Assembly: GCA_029961685.1 (NCBI GenBank)
Contig: JARWKL010000069.1
Coordinates: forward strand, 1 to 64,000
Source: Aristolochia californica
Lineage: Eukaryota; Streptophyta; Magnoliopsida; Piperales; Aristolochiaceae
Direction: 5' to 3'
Length of the DNA: 64,000 bases
A program made the position numbers and the translations under genes. The notes beneath the pieces were generated by a model. It worked only from the letters and a program-made list of their open reading frames with translations. It had not been told where the DNA came from and made no database searches. Below are positions 52,214-64,000 of this stretch, one piece after another (the first letter of the stretch is position 1; each line of letters begins with the position of its first letter).

Positions 52214-53557
52214 GTGGAATTTCCCAAACATGGATTTTGGGGCTCATTTTTAGTGCCTGAAATAATTATCTATGGTTATCGAAACTTTTTTGCACACATG
52301 AACTCTAAAATTTTCGTTTTGTTGCGATCTTATATCTATTTTGTTTACGAGGAAAAATGGGAGAGCACAACTTTGGACCCGAAAAAAAAAAAAAATTTGA
52401 ACATCCCAAATGGAAATGCACAAATGCTGAGAGAGATAATTCCAAAAAGCAAAAAGTGATTTTTAAGGATAAGCAAAAAGCGGGTTGGTAAATATCCAAC
52501 CACATGAGAATTGGACTTTTTCAACTCCCCCTAATTTTTGGATCATTAGGCCACTTGCATCCTCAACTTGCTTGTGGCATGCACATCAACCACACATAAA
52601 GCATGTTGGGATTAGTTAGAAGTCCCTTTCCTATAAAATTCCACCAAGCTATTATTAGGGGGTTGTACTAGGGGAATTTCCCAAACATGGATTTTGGGGC
52701 TCATTTTTAGTGCCTGAAATAATTCTCTATAGTTTTCGAATTTTTTTTGCACACATGAACTCTAAAATTTTCGTTTTGTTGCGATCTTATATCTTTTTTG
52801 TTTACGAGGAAAAATGGGAGAGCACAAGTTTGGACCCGAAAAAAAAAAGAATTTGAACATCCCAAATGGAAAAGCACAAATGCTGAGAGAGATAATTCCA
52901 AAAAGCAAAAAGTGGGTTGGTAAATATCCAACCACTTGAGAATTTGATTTTTTCTACTCCCCCTAATTTTTGGATCATTAGGCCACTTGCAAACTCAACA
53001 TGCATGTGGCATGCACATCCACCACACTTAAAGCATGTTGGGATCAGTTAGAAGTCCCTTTCCTATAAAATTCCACCAAGCTATTATTAGGGGGTTGTAC
53101 TAGTGGAATTTCCCTAACATGGATTTTGGGGTTCATTTGTAGTGCCTGAAATAATTCTCTATAGTTTTCGAATTTTTTTTGCACACATGAACTCTACAAT
53201 TTTCGTTTGGTGGCAATCTTATATCTATTTTGTTTACGAGGAAAAATGGGAGAGCACAAGTTTGGACCCAAAAAAAAAAAAATTTGAACATCCCAAATTG
53301 AAATGCACAAATGCTGAGAGAGATAATTCCACAAAGCAAAAAGTGATTTTTAAGGATAGGCAAAAAGTGGGTTGGTAAATATCCAACCACTTGAGAATTT
53401 GATTTTTTCTAGTCCCCCTAATTTTTTGATCATTAGGCCACTTGCATCCTCAACATGCTTGTGGCATGCACATCCACCACACTTACAGCATGTTGGGATC
53501 AGTTAGAAGTCCCTTTCTTATAAAATTCCACCAAGCTATTTTTAGGGGGTTGTACTA
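52214..53557 (+). repeat. HOR unit 40
   Basis: agCggg, B1, c at site 984, and c at site 1273 (53486, 'cacttacagc'). Confidence 0.96.
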
Positions 53558-54902
53558 GTGGAATTTCCCAAACATGGATTTTGGGGCTCATTTTTAGTGC
53601 CTGAAATAATTATCTATGGTTATCGAAACTTTTTTGCACACATGAACTCTAAAATTTTCGTTTTGTTGCGATCTTATATCTATTTTGTTTACGAGGAAAA
53701 ATGGGAGAGCACAACTTTGGACCCGAAAAAAAAAAAAAAATTTGAACATCCCAAATGGAAATGCACAAATGCTGAGAGAGATAATTCCAAAAAGCAAAAA
53801 GTGATTTTTAAGGATAAGCAAAAAGCGGGTTGGTAAATATCCAACCACATGAGAATTGGACTTTTTCAACTCCCCCTAATTTTTGGATCATTAGGCCACT
53901 TGCATCCTCAACTTGCTTGTGGCATGCACATCAACCACACATAAAGCATGTTGGGATTAGTTAGAAGTCCCTTTCCTATAAAATTCCACCAAGCTATTAT
54001 TAGGGGGTTGTACTAGGGGAATTTCCCAAACATGGATTTTGGGGCTCATTTTTAGTGCCTGAAATAATTCTCTATAGTTTTCGAATTTTTTTTGCACACA
54101 TGAACTCTAAAATTTTCGTTTTGTTGCGATCTTATATCTTTTTTGTTTACGAGGAAAAATGGGAGAGCACAAGTTTGGACCCGAAAAAAAAAAGAATTTG
54201 AACATCCCAAATGGAAAGGCACAAATGCTGAGAGAGATAATTCCAAAAAGCAAAAAGTGGGTTGGTAAATATCCAACCACTTGAGAATTTGATTTTTTCT
54301 ACTCCCCCTAATTTTTGGATCATTAGGCCACTTGCAAACTCAACATGCATGTGGCATGCACATCCACCACACTTAAAGCATGTTGGGATCAGTTAGAAGT
54401 CCCTTTCCTATAAAATTCCACCAAGCTATTATTAGGGGGTTGTACTAGTGGAATTTCCCTAACATGGATTTTGGGGTTCATTTGTAGTGCCTGAAATAAT
54501 TCTCTATAGTTTTCGAATTTTTTTTGCACACATGAACTCTACAATTTTCGTTTGGTGGCAATCTTATATCTATTTTGTTTACGAGGAAAAATGGGAGAGC
54601 ACAAGTTTGGACCCAAAAAAAAAAAAATTTGAACATCCCAAATTGAAATGCACAAATGCTGAGAGAGATAATTCCACAAAGCAAAAAGTGATTTTTAAGG
54701 ATAGGCAAAAAGTGGGTTGGTAAATATCCAACCACTTGAGAATTTGATTTTTTCTAGTCCCCCTAATTTTTTGATCATTAGGCCACTTGCATCCTCAACA
54801 TGCTTGTGGCATGCACATCCACCACACTTACAGCATGTTGGGATCAGTTAGAAGTCCCTTTCTTATAAAATTCCACCAAGCTATTTTTAGGGGGTTGTAC
54901 TA
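53558..54902 (+). repeat. HOR unit 41 (1345 bp)
   Basis: A-tract of 15, agCggg, B1 with g at site 660 (54218), c at site 984, c at site 1273 (54831), shared with unit 40. Confidence 0.96.
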
Positions 54903-56246
54903 GTGGAATTTCCCAAACATGGATTTTGGGGCTCATTTTTAGTGCCTGAAATAATTATCTATGGTTATCGAAACTTTTTTGCACACATGAACTCTAAAAT
55001 TTTCGTTTTGTTGCGATCTTATATCTATTTTGTTTACGAGGAAAAATGGGAGAGCACAACTTTGGACCCGAAAAAAAAAAAAAATTTGAACATCCCAAAT
55101 GGAAATGCACAAATGCTGAGAGAGATAATTCCAAAAAGCAAAAAGTGATTTTTAAGGATAAGCAAAAAGCGGGTTGGTAAATATCCAACCACATGAGAAT
55201 TGGACTTTTTCAACTCCCCCTAATTTTTGGATCATTAGGCCACTTGCATCCTCAACTTGCTTGTGGCATGCACATCAACCACACATAAAGCATGTTGGGA
55301 TTAGTTAGAAGTCCCTTTCCTATAAAATTCCACCAAGCTATTATTAGGGGGTTGTACTAGGGGAATTTCCCAAACATGGATTTTGGGGCTCATTTTTAGT
55401 GCCTGAAATAATTCTCTATAGTTTTCGAATTTTTTTTGCACACATGAACTCTAAAATTTTCGTTTTGTTGCGATCTTATATCTTTTTTGTTTACGAGGAA
55501 AAATGGGAGAGCACAAGTTTGGACCCGAAAAAAAAAAGAATTTGAACATCCCAAATGGAAAAGCACAAATGCTGAGAGAGATAATTCCAAAAAGCAAAAA
55601 GTGGGTTGGTAAATATCCAACCACTTGAGAATTTGATTTTTTCTACTCCCCCTAATTTTTGGATCATTAGGCCACTTGCAAACTCAACATGCATGTGGCA
55701 TGCACATCCACCACACTTAAAGCATGTTGGGATCAGTTAGAAGTCCCTTTCCTATAAAATTCCACCAAGCTATTATTAGGGGGTTGTACTAGTGGAATTT
55801 CCCTAACATGGATTTTGGGGTTCATTTGTAGTGCCTGAAATAATTCTCTATAGTTTTCGAATTTTTTTTGCACACATGAACTCTACAATTTTCGTTTGGT
55901 GGCAATCTTATATCTATTTTGTTTACGAGGAAAAATGGGAGAGCACAAGTTTGGACCCAAAAAAAAAAAAATTTGAACATCCCAAATTGAAATGCACAAA
56001 TGCTGAGAGAGATAATTCCACAAAGCAAAAAGTGATTTTTAAGGATAGGCAAAAAGTGGGTTGGTAAATATCCAACCACTTGAGAATTTGATTTTTTCTA
56101 GTCCCCCTAATTTTTTGATCATTAGGCCACTTGCATCCTCAACATGCTTGTGGCATGCACATCCACCACACTTAAAGCATGTTGGGATCAGTTAGAAGTC
56201 CCTTTCTTATAAAATTCCACCAAGCTATTTTTAGGGGGTTGTACTA
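54903..56246 (+). repeat. HOR unit 42
   Basis: A-tract of 14, B1 with a at site 660, c at site 984, a at site 1273. Confidence 0.96.
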
Positions 56247-57591
56247 GTGGAATTTCCCAAACATGGATTTTGGGGCTCATTTTTAGTGCCTGAAATAATT
56301 ATCTATGGTTATCGAAACTTTTTTGCACACATGAACTCTAAAATTTTCGTTTTGTTGCGATCTTATATCTATTTTGTTTACGAGGAAAAATGGGAGAGCA
56401 CAACTTTGGACCCGAAAAAAAAAAAAAAATTTGAACATCCCAAATGGAAATGCACAAATGCTGAGAGAGATAATTCCAAAAAGCAAAAAGTGATTTTTAA
56501 GGATAAGCAAAAAGCGGGTTGGTAAATATCCAACCACATGAGAATTGGACTTTTTCAACTCCCCCTAATTTTTGGATCATTAGGCCACTTGCATCCTCAA
56601 CTTGCTTGTGGCATGCACATCAACCACACATAAAGCATGTTGGGATTAGTTAGAAGTCCCTTTCCTATAAAATTCCACCAAGCTATTATTAGGGGGTTGT
56701 ACTAGGGGAATTTCCCAAACATGGATTTTGGGGCTCATTTTTAGTGCCTGAAATAATTCTCTATAGTTTTCGAATTTTTTTTGCACACATGAACTCTAAA
56801 ATTTTCGTTTTGTTGCGATCTTATATCTTTTTTGTTTACGAGGAAAAATGGGAGAGCACAAGTTTGGACCCGAAAAAAAAAAGAATTTGAACATCCCAAA
56901 TGGAAAGGCACAAATGCTGAGAGAGATAATTCCAAAAAGCAAAAAGTGGGTTGGTAAATATCCAACCACTTGAGAATTTGATTTTTTCTACTCCCCCTAA
57001 TTTTTGGATCATTAGGCCACTTGCAAACTCAACATGCATGTGGCATGCACATCCACCACACTTAAAGCATGTTGGGATCAGTTAGAAGTCCCTTTCCTAT
57101 AAAATTCCACCAAGCTATTATTAGGGGGTTGTACTAGTGGAATTTCCCTAACATGGATTTTGGGGTTCATTTGTAGTGCCTGAAATAATTCTCTATAGTT
57201 TTCGAATTTTTTTTGCACACATGAACTCTACAATTTTCGTTTGGTGGCAATCTTATATCTATTTTGTTTACGAGGAAAAATGGGAGAGCACAAGTTTGGA
57301 CCCAAAAAAAAAAAAATTTGAACATCCCAAATTGAAATGCACAAATGCTGAGAGAGATAATTCCACAAAGCAAAAAGTGATTTTTAAGGATAGGCAAAAA
57401 GTGGGTTGGTAAATATCCAACCACTTGAGAATTTGATTTTTTCTAGTCCCCCTAATTTTTTGATCATTAGGCCACTTGCATCCTCAACATGCTTGTGGCA
57501 TGCACATCCACCACACTTAAAGCATGTTGGGATCAGTTAGAAGTCCCTTTCTTATAAAATTCCACCAAGCTATTTTTAGGGGGTTGTACTA
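56247..57591 (+). repeat. HOR unit 43 (1345 bp)
   Basis: A-tract of 15, g at site 660 (56907), c at site 984. Confidence 0.96.
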
Positions 57592-58936
57592 GTGGAATTT
57601 CCCAAACATGGATTTTGGGGCTCATTTTTAGTGCCTGAAATAATTATCTATGGTTATCGAAACTTTTTTGCACACATGAACTCTAAAATTTTCGTTTTGT
57701 TGCGATCTTATATCTATTTTGTTTACGAGGAAAAATGGGAGAGCACAACTTTGGACCCGAAAAAAAAAAAAAAATTTGAACATCCCAAATGGAAATGCAC
57801 AAATGCTGAGAGAGATAATTCCAAAAAGCAAAAAGTGATTTTTAAGGATAAGCAAAAAGCGGGTTGGTAAATATCCAACCACATGAGAATTGGACTTTTT
57901 CAACTCCCCCTAATTTTTGGATCATTAGGCCACTTGCATCCTCAACTTGCTTGTGGCATGCACATCAACCACACATAAAGCATGTTGGGATTAGTTAGAA
58001 GTCCCTTTCCTATAAAATTCCACCAAGCTATTATTAGGGGGTTGTACTAGGGGAATTTCCCAAACATGGATTTTGGGGCTCATTTTTAGTGCCTGAAATA
58101 ATTCTCTATAGTTTTCGAATTTTTTTTGCACACATGAACTCTAAAATTTTCGTTTTGTTGCGATCTTATATCTTTTTTGTTTACGAGGAAAAATGGGAGA
58201 GCACAAGTTTGGACCCGAAAAAAAAAAGAATTTGAACATCCCAAATGGAAAGGCACAAATGCTGAGAGAGATAATTCCAAAAAGCAAAAAGTGGGTTGGT
58301 AAATATCCAACCACTTGAGAATTTGATTTTTTCTACTCCCCCTAATTTTTGGATCATTAGGCCACTTGCAAACTCAACATGCATGTGGCATGCACATCCA
58401 CCACACTTAAAGCATGTTGGGATCAGTTAGAAGTCCCTTTCCTATAAAATTCCACCAAGCTATTATTAGGGGGTTGTACTAGTGGAATTTCCCTAACATG
58501 GATTTTGGGGTTCATTTGTAGTGCCTGAAATAATTCTCTATAGTTTTCGAATTTTTTTTGCACACATGAACTCTACAATTTTCGTTTGGTGGCAATCTTA
58601 TATCTATTTTGTTTACGAGGAAAAATGGGAGAGCACAAGTTTGGACCCAAAAAAAAAAAAATTTGAACATCCCAAATTGAAATGCACAAATGCTGAGAGA
58701 GATAATTCCACAAAGCAAAAAGTGATTTTTAAGGATAGGCAAAAAGTGGGTTGGTAAATATCCAACCACTTGAGAATTTGATTTTTTCTAGTCCCCCTAA
58801 TTTTTTGATCATTAGGCCACTTGCATCCTCAACATGCTTGTGGCATGCACATCCACCACACTTAAAGCATGTTGGGATCAGTTAGAAGTCCCTTTCTTAT
58901 AAAATTCCACCAAGCTATTTTTAGGGGGTTGTACTA
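57592..58936 (+). repeat. HOR unit 44 (1345 bp)
   Basis: A-tract of 15, g at site 660 (58252), c at site 984. Same allele string as unit 43. Confidence 0.96.
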
Positions 58937-60281
58937 GTGGAATTTCCCAAACATGGATTTTGGGGCTCATTTTTAGTGCCTGAAATAATTATCTATGGTT
59001 ATCGAAACTTTTTTGCACACATGAACTCTAAAATTTTCGTTTTGTTGCGATCTTATATCTATTTTGTTTACGAGGAAAAATGGGAGAGCACAACTTTGGA
59101 CCCGAAAAAAAAAAAAAAATTTGAACATCCCAAATGGAAATGCACAAATGCTGAGAGAGATAATTCCAAAAAGCAAAAAGTGATTTTTAAGGATAAGCAA
59201 AAAGCGGGTTGGTAAATATCCAACCACATGAGAATTGGACTTTTTCAACTCCCCCTAATTTTTGGATCATTAGGCCACTTGCATCCTCAACTTGCTTGTG
59301 GCATGCACATCAACCACACATAAAGCATGTTGGGATTAGTTAGAAGTCCCTTTCCTATAAAATTCCACCAAGCTATTATTAGGGGCTTGTACTAGGGGAA
59401 TTTCCCAAACATGGATTTTGGGGCTCATTTTTAGTGCCTGAAATAATTCTCTATAGTTTTCGAATTTTTTTTGCACACATGAACTCTAAAATTTTCGTTT
59501 TGTTGCGATCTTATATCTTTTTTGTTTACGAGGAAAAATGGGAGAGCACAAGTTTGGACCCGAAAAAAAAAAGAATTTGAACATCCCAAATGGAAAAGCA
59601 CAAATGCTGAGAGAGATAATTCCAAAAAGCAAAAAGTGGGTTGGTAAATATCCAACCACTTGAGAATTTGATTTTTTCTACTCCCCCTAATTTTTGGATC
59701 ATTAGGCCACTTGCAAACTCAACATGCATGTGGCATGCACATCCACCACACTTAAAGCATGTTGGGATCAGTTAGAAGTCCCTTTCCTATAAAATTCCAC
59801 CAAGCTATTATTAGGGGGTTGTACTAGTGGAATTTCCCTAACATGGATTTTGGGGTTCATTTGTAGTGCCTGAAATAATTCTCTATAGTTTTCGAATTTT
59901 TTTTGCACACATGAACTCTACAATTTTCGTTTGGTGGCAATCTTATATCTATTTTGTTTACGAGGAAAAATGGGAGAGCACAAGTTTGGACCCAAAAAAA
60001 AAAAAATTTGAACATCCCAAATTGAAATGCACAAATGCTGAGAGAGATAATTCCACAAAGCAAAAAGTGATTTTTAAGGATAGGCAAAAAGTGGGTTGGT
60101 AAATATCCAACCACTTGAGAATTTGATTTTTTCTAGTCCCCCTAATTTTTTGATCATTAGGCCACTTGCATCCTCAACATGCTTGTGGCATGCACATCCA
60201 CCACACTTAAAGCATGTTGGGATCAGTTAGAAGTCCCTTTCTTATAAAATTCCACCAAGCTATTTTTAGGGGGTTGTACTA
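58937..60281 (+). repeat. HOR unit 45 (1345 bp)
   Basis: A-tract of 15 but a at site 660. Private g-to-c at 59386 ('aggggcttgtac'). Confidence 0.96.
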
Positions 60282-61625
60282 GTGGAATTTCCCAAACATG
60301 GATTTTGGGGCTCATTTTTAGTGCCTGAAATAATTATCTATGGTTATCGAAACTTTTTTGCACACATGAACTCTAAAATTTTCGTTTTGTTGCGATCTTA
60401 TATCTATTTTGTTTACGAGGAAAAATGGGAGAGCACAACTTTGGACCCGAAAAAAAAAAAAAATTTGAACATCCCAAATGGAAATGCACAAATGCTGAGA
60501 GAGATAATTCCAAAAAGCAAAAAGTGATTTTTAAGGATAAGCAAAAAGCGGGTTGGTAAATATCCAACCACATGAGAATTGGACTTTTTCAACTCCCCCT
60601 AATTTTTGGATCATTAGGCCACTTGCATCCTCAACTTGCTTGTGGCATGCACATCAACCACACATAAAGCATGTTGGGATTAGTTAGAAGTCCCTTTCCT
60701 ATAAAATTCCACCAAGCTATTATTAGGGGGTTGTACTAGGGGAATTTCCCAAACATGGATTTTGGGGCTCATTTTTAGTGCCTGAAATAATTCTCTATAG
60801 TTTTCGAATTTTTTTTGCACACATGAACTCTAAAATTTTCGTTTTGTTGCGATCTTATATCTTTTTTGTTTACGAGGAAAAATGGGAGAGCACAAGTTTG
60901 GACCCGAAAAAAAAAAGAATTTGAACATCCCAAATGGAAAAGCACAAATGCTGAGAGAGATAATTCCAAAAAGCAAAAAGTGGGTTGGTAAATATCCAAC
61001 CACTTGAGAATTTGATTTTTTCTACTCCCCCTAATTTTTGGATCATTAGGCCACTTGCAAACTCAACATGCATGTGGCATGCACATCCACCACACTTAAA
61101 GCATGTTGGGATCAGTTAGAAGTCCCTTTCCTATAAAATTCCACCAAGCTATTATTAGGGGGTTGTACTAGTGGAATTTCCCTAACATGGATTTTGGGGT
61201 TCATTTGTAGTGCCTGAAATAATTCTCTATAGTTTTCGAATTTTTTTTGCACACATGAACTCTACAATTTTCGTTTGGTGGCAATCTTATATCTATTTTG
61301 TTTACGAGGAAAAATGGGAGAGCACAAGTTTGGACCCAAAAAAAAAAAAATTTGAACATCCCAAATTGAAATGCACAAATGCTGAGAGAGATAATTCCAC
61401 AAAGCAAAAAGTGATTTTTAAGGATAGGCAAAAAGTGGGTTGGTAAATATCCAACCACTTGAGAATTTGATTTTTTCTAGTCCCCCTAATTTTTTGATCA
61501 TTAGGCCACTTGCATCCTCAACATGCTTGTGGCATGCACATCCACCACACTTAAAGCATGTTGGGATCAGTTAGAAGTCCCTTTCTTATAAAATTCCACC
61601 AAGCTATTTTTAGGGGGTTGTACTA
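60282..61625 (+). repeat. HOR unit 46
   Basis: A-tract of 14, a at site 660, c at site 984. Confidence 0.96.
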
Positions 61626-62970
61626 GTGGAATTTCCCAAACATGGATTTTGGGGCTCATTTTTAGTGCCTGAAATAATTATCTATGGTTATCGAAACTTT
61701 TTTGCACACATGAACTCTAAAATTTTCGTTTTGTTGCGATCTTATATCTATTTTGTTTACGAGGAAAAATGGGAGAGCACAACTTTGGACCCGAAAAAAA
61801 AAAAAAAATTTGAACATCCCAAATGGAAATGCACAAATGCTGAGAGAGATAATTCCAAAAAGCAAAAAGTGATTTTTAAGGATAAGCAAAAAGCGGGTTG
61901 GTAAATATCCAACCACATGAGAATTGGACTTTTTCAACTCCCCCTAATTTTTGGATCATTAGGCCACTTGCATCCTCAACTTGCTTGTGGCATGCACATC
62001 AACCACACATAAAGCATGTTGGGATTAGTTAGAAGTCCCTTTCCTATAAAATTCCACCAAGCTATTATTAGGGGGTTGTACTAGGGGAATTTCCCAAACA
62101 TGGATTTTGGGGCTCATTTTTAGTGCCTGAAATAATTCTCTATAGTTTTCGAATTTTTTTTGCACACATGAACTCTAAAATTTTCGTTTTGTTGCGATCT
62201 TATATCTTTTTTGTTTACGAGGAAAAATGGGAGAGCACAAGTTTGGACCCGAAAAAAAAAAGAATTTGAACATCCCAAATGGAAAGGCACAAATGCTGAG
62301 AGAGATAATTCCAAAAAGCAAAAAGTGGGTTGGTAAATATCCAACCACTTGAGAATTTGATTTTTTCTACTCCCCCTAATTTTTGGATCATTAGGCCACT
62401 TGCAAACTCAACATGCATGTGGCATGCACATCCACCACACTTAAAGCATGTTGGGATCAGTTAGAAGTCCCTTTCCTATAAAATTCCACCAAGCTATTAT
62501 TAGGGGGTTGTACTAGTGGAATTTCCCTAACATGGATTTTGGGGTTCATTTGTAGTGCCTGAAATAATTCTCTATAGTTTTCGAATTTTTTTTGCACACA
62601 TGAACTCTACAATTTTCGTTTGGTGGCAATCTTATATCTATTTTGTTTACGAGGAAAAATGGGAGAGCACAAGTTTGGACCCAAAAAAAAAAAAATTTGA
62701 ACATCCCAAATTGAAATGCACAAATGCTGAGAGAGATAATTCCACAAAGCAAAAAGTGATTTTTAAGGATAGGCAAAAAGTGGGTTGGTAAATATCCAAC
62801 CACTTGAGAATTTGATTTTTTCTAGTCCCCCTAATTTTTTGATCATTAGGCCACTTGCATCCTCAACATGCTTGTGGCATGCACATCCACCACACTTAAA
62901 GCATGTTGGGATCAGTTAGAAGTCCCTTTCTTATAAAATTCCACCAAGCTATTTTTAGGGGGTTGTACTA
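61626..62970 (+). repeat. HOR unit 47 (1345 bp)
   Basis: A-tract of 15, g at site 660 (62286), c at site 984. Confidence 0.96.
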
Positions 62971-64000
62971 GTGGAATTTCCCAAACATGGATTTTGGGGC
63001 TCATTTTTAGTGCCTGAAATAATTATCTATGGTTATCGAAACTTTTTTGCACACATGAACTCTAAAATTTTCGTTTTGTTGCGATCTTATATCTATTTTG
63101 TTTACGAGGAAAAATGGGAGAGCACAACTTTGGACCCGAAAAAAAAAAAAAATTTGAACATCCCAAATGGAAATGCACAAATGCTGAGAGAGATAATTCC
63201 AAAAAGCAAAAAGTGATTTTTAAGGATAAGCAAAAAGCGGGTTGGTAAATATCCAACCACATGAGAATTGGACTTTTTCAACTCCCCCTAATTTTTGGAT
63301 CATTAGGCCACTTGCATCCTCAACTTGCTTGTGGCATGCACATCAACCACACATAAAGCATGTTGGGATTAGTTAGAAGTCCCTTTCCTATAAAATTCCA
63401 CCAAGCTATTATTAGGGGGTTGTACTAGGGGAATTTCCCAAACATGGATTTTGGGGCTCATTTTTAGTGCCTGAAATAATTCTCTATAGTTTTCGAATTT
63501 TTTTTGCACACATGAACTCTAAAATTTTCGTTTTGTTGCGATCTTATATCTTTTTTGTTTACGAGGAAAAATGGGAGAGCACAAGTTTGGACCCGAAAAA
63601 AAAAAGAATTTGAACATCCCAAATGGAAAAGCACAAATGCTGAGAGAGATAATTCCAAAAAGCAAAAAGTGGGTTGGTAAATATCCAACCACTTGAGAAT
63701 TTGATTTTTTCTACTCCCCCTAATTTTTGGATCATTAGGCCACTTGCAAACTCAACATGCATGTGGCATGCACATCCACCACACTTAAAGCATGTTGGGA
63801 TCAGTTAGAAGTCCCTTTCCTATAAAATTCCACCAAGCTATTATTAGGGGGTTGTACTAGTGGAATTTCCCTAACATGGATTTTGGGGTTCATTTGTAGT
63901 GCCTGAAATAATTCTCTATAGTTTTCGAATTTTTTTTGCACACATGAACTCTACAATTTTCGTTTGGTGGCAATCTTATATCTATTTTGTTTACGAGGAA
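62971..64000 (+). repeat. HOR unit 48 (cut by window end)
   Basis: A-tract of 14, agCggg, complete B1, and the first part of a C monomer with AG at 928-929 and c at site 984. The array clearly continues beyond the window. Confidence 0.95.

Larger units (their letters stand above)
1..64000 (+). repeat. Satellite array built of a 1344-bp trimeric higher-order repeat (A-B-C)
   Basis: Head-to-tail tandem array filling the window, all monomers in one orientation. I set the unit start at the g of 'ctagtggaatttccc' in monomer A. These anchors recur every 1344 bp from 4286 onward, with a few 1345-bp units after 53558 and one 888-bp unit at 21758. Key to diagnostic sites, as position in the 1344-bp unit: 169-182 A-tract length (A14/A15); 268 agT/Cggg; 400+418 T..C or C..T (the conversion pair); 625 and 636 B alleles (B1 = g,g; B2 = g,a; B3 = c,a); 660 a/g; 889 a/t; 928-929 AG/GG/GA/CG and 933 c/a; 984 a/c; 1009 t/c; 1131 t/a; 1273 a/c. 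The default state is A14, T, T..C, B1, a, a, AG, c, a, t, t, a. Family and species are not recognised. The orientation label is arbitrary. Confidence 0.98.
41462..64000 (+). repeat. Array block 4: B1/agCggg HORs with dimer periodicity (units 32-48)
   Basis: The allele set of units 11-12 returns: agCggg in A, B1, AG at 928-929 and 'ctacaattttc' in C. Units 33, 35 and 37 share a c at site 1009, giving a 2688-bp period. From 53558 the A-tract alternates between 14 and 15 bases, and four of the A15 units also carry g at site 660. Confidence 0.85.

Noticed and set aside
1..64000. CRISPR array
   Set aside because: The repeats are regular, but the period is hundreds of bases, there are no unique spacers, and no cas genes are present.
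1..64000. Ribosomal intergenic spacer subrepeats or a telomere-repeat array
   Set aside because: I saw no rRNA sequence and no TTAGGG- or TTTAGGG-type runs. The isolated 'ttaggggg' in each monomer is not tandem.

Overview
The whole window is one uninterrupted satellite DNA array. I found no protein-coding gene, RNA gene, transposon, CRISPR array or unique sequence on either strand. The array is eukaryotic in character: long head-to-tail tandem repeats with higher-order structure, about 36% GC (173 of 480 bases counted at 4261-4740). I do not recognise the family and cannot name the organism. A centromeric, pericentromeric, knob or subtelomeric block of a plant or animal chromosome would all fit.

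The basic repeat is a monomer of about 456 bp. Three monomer types, A (457 bp), B (432 bp) and C (455 bp), follow each other in fixed order and orientation to make a higher-order repeat (HOR) of 1344 bp. A and C differ at about 26 positions (roughly 94% identical). Successive HOR copies are nearly identical. B lacks 24 bp that A and C keep, and the missing piece is explained by a short direct repeat still visible in A. The window holds a partial C (1-267), 47 successive HOR units (one shortened to 888 bp) and a 48th unit cut by the window end.

Layout: (1) 1 to about 3220 carries some 20 one- or two-base indels, mostly deletions in homopolymers, with no private substitutions seen. This looks like unpolished long-read consensus, possibly near a contig end. 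(2) 3.2-11.0 kb is a block of units in which I saw no difference. (3) 11.0-16.4 kb is transitional, with new variants appearing one after another. (4) 16.4-41.5 kb is a distinct subfamily block with its own B and C alleles, a deleted 888-bp unit with an A/B hybrid monomer, short conversion tracts from C into A, and copies of multi-unit segments. (5) 41.5-64 kb returns to the allele set of block 3 and shows a 2688-bp (two-HOR) periodicity, then A-tract length variants.

Nothing here works as a gene system. The biology on show is satellite evolution: monomer deletion, HOR formation, unequal exchange, gene conversion and recent local amplification. The 48 units are annotated one by one with their diagnostic alleles, so the amplification history can be read from the feature list. 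The site key is in the first feature.
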